DNA of 16,426 nt from an uncultured Eubacteriales bacterium. Its GTDB lineage: Bacteria; Bacillota; Clostridia; Oscillospirales; Oscillospiraceae. A program made the translations under genes and the position numbers. The notes beneath the pieces were generated by a model that ran no database searches, was not told the DNA's origin, and saw only the letters and a list, made by a program, of their open reading frames with translations. Shown here piece by piece: positions 7,196-13,714 of this stretch (position 1 is its first letter; every line of letters begins with the position of its first letter). Location of the stretch: assembly GCA_900553545.1 (NCBI GenBank), contig USDP01000018.1, forward strand, positions 1 through 16,426, read 5' to 3'.

Positions 7196-7232
7196 TCCTC
7201 AACTTTTAATTTCAGATAATTTGGTGGTAACG

Positions 7233-8687
7233 ATGAAAAAAATTCGTGCGCTTCTGGCGCTTTTTCTCTGTCTGGTGATATTTGTGGCTCCGGTCCTCGC
7301 GGCGGATGAGACCACGGCGGCCACGCCGGACGATGCGTCCCAGTCGGCGGACACCTCTGCCGAGGCCGCGGTCAGCGCGGCGCCGGAGTATCACGCAAAC
7401 GCGAAGGCAGCGCTGCTGATCGACCTGAATACCGGGCGGTCGATCTTTGAGCAGGACGCGGACGAGCAGGTTTATCCCGCGAGCCTGACGAAGATCATGA
7501 CGTGTCTGCTGGCGCTGGAGAACGGGAACCTCTCGGACGTGGTGACGATCACGGAGAATGCGTATGCAGATCTCGTCTCCGGGAGCAGCACGGCGGATCT
7601 TCAGGTCGGCGAGCAGCTGCGGCTGGAGGATCTGCTGTACTGCATGATGGTCGAGTCCGGCAACGAGGCGGCGAACGCCGTCGCGGAGCACATCGGCGGG
7701 ACGATCGAGGATTTTGTGAAGATGATGAACGAACGCGCCTACGAGCTGGGCTGCACGCACACGCACTTCATGAATCCGCACGGTCTGCACAACGAGAGCC
7801 ACTATACCACGGCGCGCGATCTGTCTCTGATCGTGCAGGCGGCGCTGAAGAGCGAGAATTTCCGCACGATCACGAACACAGCGGAATATACGCTCCCGGC
7901 GACGAACCTGTCGGACGAGCGCGTTTTGAAAACGACGAACATGCTCATCTTCCAGAACAGCGGCAACCGCTATTACTATCCGAAGGCCATCGGCATCAAG
8001 ACCGGCTATACCACGCCCGCCGGGCGCTGCGTCATCTCGGCGGCAAAGAGCAGCGGGATGTATCTGCTGGGCATCATCTGCGGCGCGGAGACGACCGTGC
8101 TGGAGACGGGCGATATCCAGATGGAGAGCTTCCCGGAGTGCATCAATCTGTTCAACTACGGTTTTGACAACTTCTCTTACGTTTCGGTGCTCTCGCCGCT
8201 CTATCCGGTGGCGCAGGTGTCGGTTTTGAACTCCGCCGGTGCAGAAGCAGTGGCGGTATCGCCGAAGGACGACATCCAGATCCTGCTGCCGAACGGATAC
8301 GACGAAGCGCAGCTCGACGTGAACATCGAGCTGACAAATGAGAGCGTGGAAGCACCGGTACAGGAATCGGACGTGCTCGGCCATGCAACGGTCAGCTACA
8401 ACGGCGAGCTGCTGGCGGAGACCGATCTGCTGGCGATCGCGGACGTGGCGCGGTCGGAGATCTCGGCGATGAAGTCTGACACTGCGGCCTATATGCAGCG
8501 GAACTGGTGGAAGTGGATCGTGTTGATCATTGTAATCGTGGTGCTGCTGTTCGTGGGGCTTTACGTCTGGGCGAGCATCCGGCGGCGCATCCGGCGGCGG
8601 CAGCGCATCGAGCAGCGGCGAAACGCCCTGCGCGAGCGGCAGCGCCGCGAACGTGGGATCGACCCGTGGGAGGAGGACGCGCCATGA
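7233..8687 (+). CDS. D-alanyl-D-alanine carboxypeptidase (DacF/PBP5-like)
   Basis: A 484-residue penicillin-binding protein that removes the terminal D-Ala from peptidoglycan stem peptides. A signal peptide (about 1-23, ending ALAA-like at VLAADE) precedes a low-complexity linker and the peptidase S11 domain: SLTK at 84-87 (catalytic S84, K87), SGN at 142-144 and KTG at 256-258. A PBP5-type C-terminal beta domain follows (about 310-405). Unlike classical PBP5, which ends in an amphipathic helix, this protein ends in a true transmembrane helix (426-448) and a very basic cytoplasmic tail. I chose the ATG at 7233 (MKKIRALLALFLC) because it gives the signal peptide and follows GGTGG; earlier in-frame codons lie in the promoter leader. 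Its stop overlaps the start of the UDG gene (ATGA). Confidence 0.93.
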   Translation: MKKIRALLALFLCLVIFVAPVLAADETTAATPDDASQSADTSAEAAVSAAPEYHANAKAALLIDLNTGRSIFEQDADEQVYPASLTKIMTCLLALENGNLSDVVTITENAYADLVSGSSTADLQVGEQLRLEDLLYCMMVESGNEAANAVAEHIGGTIEDFVKMMNERAYELGCTHTHFMNPHGLHNESHYTTARDLSLIVQAALKSENFRTITNTAEYTLPATNLSDERVLKTTNMLIFQNSGNRYYYPKAIGIKTGYTTPAGRCVISAAKSSGMYLLGIICGAETTVLETGDIQMESFPECINLFNYGFDNFSYVSVLSPLYPVAQVSVLNSAGAEAVAVSPKDDIQILLPNGYDEAQLDVNIELTNESVEAPVQESDVLGHATVSYNGELLAETDLLAIADVARSEISAMKSDTAAYMQRNWWKWIVLIIVIVVLLFVGLYVWASIRRRIRRRQRIEQRRNALRERQRRERGIDPWEEDAP

Positions 8688-9256
8688 CATGGGAAGCGCT
8701 GCGGAACGCCTGTCTGGCCTGCACGCAATGTCCGCTCTGCCAGACGCGGCACAATGTGGTCTTCGGCGTCGGGCCGGAGGATGCGGAGGTACTCTTCATC
8801 GGAGAAGGCCCGGGCGAACAGGAAGATCTGAAGGGTGAGCCGTTCGTCGGACCGGCGGGGCGGCTGCTGGATGAGATGCTGACGATCATCGATCTCAGCC
8901 GGGAGACATGCTACATCGCAAACATCGTCAAATGCCGCCCGCCGCACAACCGCGACCCGCTTCAGGTGGAGCAGGAGGCTTGCATCGGCTGGCTGCGCGC
9001 GCAGACAAAGCTGCTGCGGCCAAAGATCATCGTTTGCCTCGGGCGGATCGCGGCGATGAAGCTGATCCGCGAGGATTTCAAAATTTCGCGCGAACACGGC
9101 CAGTGGACGCAGAGGGGCGGGATCTGGTTCACGGCGCTCTATCACCCCTCCGCGCTGCTGCGCGACGAGAGCAAGCGGCCCGATGCGTTCCGCGATCTCA
9201 AGAGCTTACAGGCCAAGGTACGCGAGCTTTGCAGCCACAGCTTTTTACCGGAATAA
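8684..9256 (+). CDS. Uracil-DNA glycosylase, family 4 (4Fe-4S)
   Basis: A 190-residue type-4 uracil-DNA glycosylase that removes uracil from DNA in base excision repair. Seen in the sequence: C13 and C16 in the N-terminal CLACTQCPLC cluster, C84 in NIVKCRPPHNRDP and C100, matching the four iron-sulfur ligands of the family; the catalytic motif GEGPGEQED (40-48) and the GEPFVGPAGRLLD stretch; and the DNA-intercalation motif HPSALL (154-159). The length is normal for the family. The ATG at 8684 follows GGAGGA and overlaps the carboxypeptidase stop by four bases; a longer frame from 8507 is shadow sequence inside the upstream gene. A strong terminator follows 11 bases after the stop. Confidence 0.93.
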   Translation: MTWEALRNACLACTQCPLCQTRHNVVFGVGPEDAEVLFIGEGPGEQEDLKGEPFVGPAGRLLDEMLTIIDLSRETCYIANIVKCRPPHNRDPLQVEQEACIGWLRAQTKLLRPKIIVCLGRIAAMKLIREDFKISREHGQWTQRGGIWFTALYHPSALLRDESKRPDAFRDLKSLQAKVRELCSHSFLPE

Positions 9257-9267
9257 CAGAATACAAC

Positions 9268-9304
9268 AAACGTCCCTGACGCGGTGCGTCAGGGACGTTT
9301 TACG
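9268..9304. terminator. Intrinsic terminator between convergent UDG and NlpC/P60 genes
   Basis: Perfect 15-bp stem, 9268-9282 paired with 9286-9300 (AAACGTCCCTGACGC / GCGTCAGGGACGTTT), around a GGT loop, with T4 at 9298-9301. The arms end in A and T runs, so it can act in both directions for the two converging operons. Confidence 0.92.
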
Positions 9305-9319
9305 TTTGGAACTTGGAAC

Positions 9320-10642
9320 TCAGCCGGTGATGATACGGCGAGCGCCGATGTAGCGGTTTGTATAATATGTCTCGTTCAGGGAGTTGATACGGACGCCGGT
9401 GGACGGCGTGGAGGCATGGACGAAGTTACCGTCGCCGATGTACATGCCGACGTGGTTCGCATACGAGCCGGAGCCGAAGAACACGAGGTCGCCGACCTGA
9501 AGCTCATCGCGCGAGACAGCAGTACCCTGATCCATCTGATCATCGGCGGTGCGGTTCATCGAATAGCCGTACTGCCGCAGGCAGTAGTACATGAGTCCGG
9601 AGCAGTCGAAGCCGGTGGATGGCTTCGAGCCGCCGTAGACGTAGCTGTAGCCGACAAACGAGCAGACGAACCGCGCGATCTCTGCCGCCGTGCCGGAGCC
9701 GGTGACGTTGGAGCCGCTGTTGTTCCCGTCAGACGAGCCGCCGTTCTGGTCGGCCAGGTATTCGCCGGAGACGTAGGCCGTGTGGCCCTGATACTGGATG
9801 CGCATCCAGCCGTTCGAGCAGCGGCCGGTCACGGTGACGGCCTCGCCATATTTCAGCGTACCGACGAGTGTGCTGCCGGACGACCACGAATCGCGGACGT
9901 TGAGCGTCTGCGCCGTGACGTACATGGTCTTGCTGAGATCGGAGACGGTCACGCCGGTATCGCCGGTGTCGTGGCCGTCATCGGAGACTCCGGCGGTGAG
10001 GACGGCGTAGTAATAATACTCCTTGACGCGCTTAAAGGCGCGGAGGAACATGGTCATGGCTTCCTGCCGGGAGGCGGTGCCGGTCGGGTCGAGGACGACG
10101 CTGCCGGAGGCGTCTTTTGTGCCGTTGACATAGCTGTAGGTCACACAGAACTGCGCGGATTCCTTTGCCCAGCTGGAAAGGGCCGAGGCATCGCCAAACT
10201 GGCTGAGGGCGTTGGCGTCGACGGACAGGACGGGCTTAAAGGCGGCGGAATAGCAGAAGTTTTCGAGGAGCTTGAAAAATTCCTGCCGCGTGATGCGCTG
10301 ATCGGGTCGGAACGTGCCGTCCGGATAACCGGAGACGATGCCGTATTCATAGGCCTTGGTGATGTTGGTATCATTCGTATCGGTAAAATACTGCGTGCCG
10401 TCGAGCTCCAGGTCGTTGCCGGTGGCCTCTTCGAAGGCCTGGACGGCAAGGAGGCACATTTCTCCGCGCGTGATGGGCTGCTTGAGGTCCATGCCGGTGA
10501 ACTGGTCTGGCAGAATCTTGAGGTTTTGCATCTCCTGGTAGTTGCTCTTAAACCAGTTGCTGTATGTCGCGGCAAATGCACCGGACGCCAGCGAGACTGC
10601 CAGCGTCAGCGCCAGCAGCAGGGCGCTCACTCTTCGTTTCAT
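9320..10642 (-). CDS. SLH-SH3b-NlpC/P60 cell-wall hydrolase
   Basis: A 440-residue secreted wall enzyme. The signal peptide (1-25, ending ASGAFAA) is followed by three S-layer homology repeats (about 27-75, 84-130 and 148-205; ITRGEMCLLAVQAF, SGYPDGTFRPDQRITRQEF and a weaker third), an SH3b domain (about 240-297; LNVRDSWSSGSTLVGTLKYGE), a Gly/Ser-rich linker, and a C-terminal NlpC/P60 domain (about 315-440). The catalytic triad is visible as C347 (FDCSGLMYYC), H397 (NHVGMYIG) and H409 (FVHAS). Such enzymes cut gamma-D-Glu-diamino acid bonds in stem peptides. GAAGGAGG upstream supports the ATG at 10642, which overlaps the exonuclease stop (ATGA); the longer frame from 10810 has no signal peptide. 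SLH repeats would dock it to pyruvylated wall polymer. Confidence 0.93.
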   Translation of the reverse strand: MKRRVSALLLALTLAVSLASGAFAATYSNWFKSNYQEMQNLKILPDQFTGMDLKQPITRGEMCLLAVQAFEEATGNDLELDGTQYFTDTNDTNITKAYEYGIVSGYPDGTFRPDQRITRQEFFKLLENFCYSAAFKPVLSVDANALSQFGDASALSSWAKESAQFCVTYSYVNGTKDASGSVVLDPTGTASRQEAMTMFLRAFKRVKEYYYYAVLTAGVSDDGHDTGDTGVTVSDLSKTMYVTAQTLNVRDSWSSGSTLVGTLKYGEAVTVTGRCSNGWMRIQYQGHTAYVSGEYLADQNGGSSDGNNSGSNVTGSGTAAEIARFVCSFVGYSYVYGGSKPSTGFDCSGLMYYCLRQYGYSMNRTADDQMDQGTAVSRDELQVGDLVFFGSGSYANHVGMYIGDGNFVHASTPSTGVRINSLNETYYTNRYIGARRIITG

Positions 10643-11400
10643 GTGGGTTCCTCCTTCAGAGTCAGACCGATGGGGCAATGATCCGAACCGAAAATTTCGT
10701 TGTGGATGGGCGCAGCCTCGACGCGGTCGCGCCAGCGGTCGGAGATCAGGAAATAGTCGATGCGCCAGCCGATGTCCTTCTCGCGCGCGTGGAAGCGATA
10801 GCTCCACCACGAATACTTCACCGCGTCCGGGTAGAGATGGCGGAACGTATCGGTAAAGCCCGCATCCAGCAGCTCGTTGAATTTTCCGCGCTCTTCGTCT
10901 GAAAAGCCGGGGTTGCCGCGGTTGGTCTTTGGATTTTTCAAGTCGATCTCATTATGGGCCACATTCAGATCGCCGCAGGCGATGACCGGCTTGACCGCGT
11001 CCAGCGCACGAAGGCGTTCGCGGAAGGCATCGTCCCACGCCATACGATGGTCGATGCGCTTCAGGCCATCCTGCGCGTTCGGCGTGTAGCAGGTGACAAA
11101 ATAAAAATCCGGATATTCCAGCGTGATCATCCGGCCCTCGTGGTCAAGCTCCTCCACGCCGACGCCGTAGGTCACGGCGAGCGGCTCGTACCGGGCAAAG
11201 ATCGCCGTGCCGGGGTAGCCCTTCTTCTCCGCCGAGCACCAGAACTGCTCATACCCCGGCAGCTCCAGCATGACCTGCTCCGGCTGGAGCTTTGTCTCCT
11301 GCAGGCAGAACAGATCCGCGTCCGCGTCCCGGAAGAAGTCCAGAAAGCCCTTTTGCAGACAGGCGCGAAGCCCGTTGACGTTCCACGAGATACATTTCAT
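10639..11400 (-). CDS. xth: Exodeoxyribonuclease III (AP endonuclease, ExoA/XthA type)
   Basis: A 253-residue member of the EEP nuclease family, acting as AP endonuclease and 3'-5' exonuclease in base excision repair. All family motifs are present: WNVNGLRA (N8), LQETK (E35), CYTPN (Y105), GDLNVAHNEIDL (D144, N146), YSWWSYR, GWRIDYFLIS and the terminal GSDHCPI (D240, H241). The start at 11400 (MKCISWNVNG) has AAGGAGG upstream; an in-frame ATG further up at 11433 lies at the promoter start site and adds only an unconserved tail. Its stop overlaps the start of the NlpC/P60 gene. It is either exoA-like (Gram-positive naming) or xthA; the sequence alone does not decide the symbol. Confidence 0.95.
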   Translation of the reverse strand: MKCISWNVNGLRACLQKGFLDFFRDADADLFCLQETKLQPEQVMLELPGYEQFWCSAEKKGYPGTAIFARYEPLAVTYGVGVEELDHEGRMITLEYPDFYFVTCYTPNAQDGLKRIDHRMAWDDAFRERLRALDAVKPVIACGDLNVAHNEIDLKNPKTNRGNPGFSDEERGKFNELLDAGFTDTFRHLYPDAVKYSWWSYRFHAREKDIGWRIDYFLISDRWRDRVEAAPIHNEIFGSDHCPIGLTLKEEPT

Positions 11401-11438
11401 CGGCAGCGCCTCCTTTGTTTTTTGACGATTCACAGGGT

Positions 11439-11467
11439 ATTATATCAGATTATGACAACCATGGCAA
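11439..11467 (-). promoter_or_regulatory. Putative sigma-A promoter of the exonuclease-NlpC/P60 operon
   Basis: On the - strand TTGCCA (11467-11462), a 17-base spacer and a perfect TATAAT (11444-11439). Transcription would start near 11432, about 32 bases upstream of the ATG at 11400, leaving room for the AAGGAGG ribosome site. Position and spacing are both ideal. Confidence 0.7.
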
Positions 11468-11506
11468 GAGAAAATTGTAATCATTCGTTACTTTTTGCGC
11501 GGACGC

Positions 11507-11535
11507 TTGTCACCGGTCCGGTTTTATGCTATATT
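11507..11535 (+). promoter_or_regulatory. Putative sigma-A promoter of murT-gatD, very close to the start codon
   Basis: TTGTCA (11507-11512), a 17-base spacer and TATATT (11530-11535). The expected start site, near 11542, falls just before the murT ATG at 11543, which would leave almost no leader even though AGGGGG (11535-11540) looks like a Shine-Dalgarno. Either this promoter makes a near-leaderless mRNA, or the real promoter lies further upstream. Confidence 0.4.
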
Positions 11536-11542
11536 AGGGGGC

Positions 11543-12913
11543 ATGAAACTGAAGGTATTTTTTGCGGTGCTTGCCTGCAAGCTGTCCCGCGTCGCGATCC
11601 GTCTGCTCGGCCGCGGCGGCACGGACTTTCCGGGGCGCATCGCGCTAAAGCTCTGTCCGAATCTGCTGGGCGAGCTGGCAAAGAACGTGACGACCGTGAT
11701 CGTCACGGGCACCAACGGCAAGACCACGACCTCGCGTATGATCGAGCAGTCGTGGGCTGACGCTGGAATTTCTTACTTTGCCAACAAGTCCGGCGCAAAC
11801 CTGCTCAGCGGCGTGACCGCCGAGTTCGCCATGCACGCCTCCCTGTTCGGCAAGTGCCGCTATACGCACGCACTGATCGAGTCGGACGAGGCGGCGTTCA
11901 AGGCGATTTCCACGTTCGTCGACGCGAAGGCCGTCGTGGTGACGAACCTCTTCCGCGACCAGCTCGACCGCTACGGCGAGGTCACACACACGCTGGAAAA
12001 CATCAAAATCGGCATCAGCCACAGCCCGAACGCGACGCTCTGCCTGAACGCGGACGATTCGCTCTGCACGTCGATCCACGACGATTTTGAAAACCCGGTG
12101 ATCTTCTTCGGCGTCAACACGCCGATCTACACCTCGCGCGTGGAAGAGCTGTCCGACGCGCCATACTGCATCCGCTGCAAGAGCGAATATGTCTACGACT
12201 ATGTCACCTACGGCCACCTCGGCGGCTATCGCTGCCCGAAGTGCGGCTACTGCCGCCCGCAGACCGACGTCGCCGTGGCGAAGGTCGTCTCGTCCGACGC
12301 CGAGCAGTCCACCGTCGTTTTCCGCATCGGCGAGGAGGAATACGAGGCAAAGATCAATCTGCCCGGCGGTTACAACATCTATAACGCCTGCGCTGCGATG
12401 GCGGCCGGACAGGCCATGGGCCTCGATGCGGCGACGACGGCGAAGTCCCTCTCCGAGTTTGCCTGCGGCTTCGGTCGGATGGAAAAATTCGAGATCGGCG
12501 GCACGGACGTCCGCATGATCCTCATCAAGAATCCCGCCGGCTGCAATCAGGTTTTGAACTTCCTGACGCAGATCCGCGAGCCGTTCGTCTTCGTCGCCTG
12601 TCTCAACGACCGGGCGCAGGACGGCAAGGACGTCAGCTGGATCTGGGACGTCGACTTCGAACGCCTCTGCGAAATGGGCGATACGCTCCGCGAGATCTAC
12701 GTCTCCGGCGTCCGCGCCGACGATATGGCGCTGCGCTTCGCCTACGCAGGCTTCCCGACGAACCGCATCCACGTCGTCAAGGATTATAAGGCCCTCTGCG
12801 AGCAGTCTGCGTCGCACAAGCTGCCAGTCTACATGATGCCGACGTACACGGCCATGCTGGCCCTCCGCCAGACCATCAGCAAGACCTACGGCTACAAAAA
12901 CTTCTGGGAATAA
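11543..12913 (+). CDS. murT: Lipid II isoglutaminyl synthase, Mur-ligase subunit MurT
   Basis: A 456-residue Mur-ligase-like subunit that, with GatD, amidates the D-glutamate of lipid II to D-isoglutamine using ATP and ammonia delivered by GatD. The central domain has the ATP-binding P-loop TGTNGKTTT (about 55-63). A four-cysteine zinc ribbon typical of MurT interrupts the Mur domain: C209/C212 (YCIRC) and C231/C234 (CPKCGYC). The C-terminal DUF1727 domain carries LNDRAQDGKDVSWIWD (354-369); D356 fits the conserved aspartate of the proposed catalytic triad. An N-terminal hydrophobic stretch (KVFFAVLACKLSRVAIRLLG) may touch the membrane. I chose the ATG at 11543 after AGGGGG. gatD follows after 10 bases. 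Confidence 0.95.
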   Translation: MKLKVFFAVLACKLSRVAIRLLGRGGTDFPGRIALKLCPNLLGELAKNVTTVIVTGTNGKTTTSRMIEQSWADAGISYFANKSGANLLSGVTAEFAMHASLFGKCRYTHALIESDEAAFKAISTFVDAKAVVVTNLFRDQLDRYGEVTHTLENIKIGISHSPNATLCLNADDSLCTSIHDDFENPVIFFGVNTPIYTSRVEELSDAPYCIRCKSEYVYDYVTYGHLGGYRCPKCGYCRPQTDVAVAKVVSSDAEQSTVVFRIGEEEYEAKINLPGGYNIYNACAAMAAGQAMGLDAATTAKSLSEFACGFGRMEKFEIGGTDVRMILIKNPAGCNQVLNFLTQIREPFVFVACLNDRAQDGKDVSWIWDVDFERLCEMGDTLREIYVSGVRADDMALRFAYAGFPTNRIHVVKDYKALCEQSASHKLPVYMMPTYTAMLALRQTISKTYGYKNFWE

Positions 12914-12923
12914 GGAGACGGCT

Positions 12924-13649
12924 ATGGAACTGAACATTTGTCATCTTTATCCCGATATTCTGAACCTTTACGGCGATCGGGGCAACATTCTCTGTATGCA
13001 AAAGCGCCTCGAGTGGCGCGGGATCGGCGTGACGGTCACGGGCGTCTCCATCGGGCAGGCGCTGGAGGCGTCCGCCTATGATCTGCTGTTTGTCGGCGGC
13101 GGGCAGGACTTTGAACAGGAAGTCCTGCTGGGCGATCTCGCCGGGGCCAAGACCGAGGAACTGAAATCAGCCATCGAGGACGGTCTGCCGGTGCTGGCCA
13201 TCTGCGGCGGCTATCAGATGCTGGGGCAGTATTATAAGACGTGGGACGGTGCGCAGTGCGACTTCACCGGCGCGCTCGACCTCTACACCATCGGCTCCAA
13301 AGACCGCATGATCGGCAACTACATGTTCACCTGCGACGAGCTGAACTGCGAGATCGTCGGCTTTGAAAATCACTCCGGCAAGACTTATCTCGGCGCGGGC
13401 GTGAAGCCGATGGGCAAGGTGCTCGCGGGCTTCGGCAACAACGGCGAGGACGGAACCGAGGGCGCGCGGTATAAAAACGTGTTCGGCACGTATTCACACG
13501 GTTCTCTGCTGCCGAAAAATCCGAAGCTGGCCGATCATATCCTGCGCGTCGCGCTCGAGCGCAAATACGGCGAAGCGGAGCTGACGCCGCTGGACGATTC
13601 GCTGGAAACTGCCGCGCATGACTATATGAAGCGGCGGCTTGAAAAGTAA
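12924..13649 (+). CDS. gatD: Lipid II isoglutaminyl synthase, glutamine amidotransferase subunit GatD
   Basis: A 241-residue class-I (CobB/CobQ-like) glutaminase that releases ammonia from glutamine for MurT. The nucleophile is C94 in LAICGGYQMLG, the same number as in S. aureus GatD; the catalytic histidine is H192 in GTYSHGSLLPKNP; and R128 in SKDRMIGNY matches the substrate-binding arginine. The N-terminal CHLYPDILNLYGDRGN is a family signature. TAAGGAG just after the murT stop supplies the ribosome site, so the two genes form a standard murT-gatD operon. A terminator follows the stop codon. Confidence 0.95.
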   Translation: MELNICHLYPDILNLYGDRGNILCMQKRLEWRGIGVTVTGVSIGQALEASAYDLLFVGGGQDFEQEVLLGDLAGAKTEELKSAIEDGLPVLAICGGYQMLGQYYKTWDGAQCDFTGALDLYTIGSKDRMIGNYMFTCDELNCEIVGFENHSGKTYLGAGVKPMGKVLAGFGNNGEDGTEGARYKNVFGTYSHGSLLPKNPKLADHILRVALERKYGEAELTPLDDSLETAAHDYMKRRLEK

Positions 13650-13652
13650 GCC

Positions 13653-13676
13653 AAACGGGTTCAGCGGCCCGTTTTT
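13653..13676 (+). terminator. Intrinsic terminator after gatD
   Basis: Stem AAACGGG (13653-13659) / CCCGTTT (13668-13674), an 8-base loop, and T5 at 13672-13676 starting just after the stem's CCCG. It is shorter and weaker than the other terminators in the window but starts only four bases after the gatD stop. Confidence 0.7.
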
Positions 13677-13714
13677 CCCAATTCAGAAATCAAACTGAAC
13701 CGGAGCGGATGAAC

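Noticed and set aside
7212..8690. Long - strand open frame (492 codons) opposite the carboxypeptidase
   Set aside because: Arg/His/Gln-rich shadow of a coding strand with intact SxxK, SGN and KTG motifs.
9284..10681. Long + strand open frame (465 codons) opposite the SLH-NlpC/P60 gene
   Set aside because: Antisense shadow of a gene whose domains and catalytic residues are all clear; it starts inside the terminator hairpin.
11418..11446. Rightward promoter TTGACG...TATTAT upstream of murT
   Set aside because: The spacing is wrong (about 10 bases to TATTAT), and the TATTATA is better explained as the reverse of the exonuclease promoter's TATAAT.
11645..12937. Long - strand open frame (430 codons) opposite murT
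   Set aside because: Low-complexity Ala/Val/Arg/Asp composition typical of an antisense shadow; murT is certain on the other strand.
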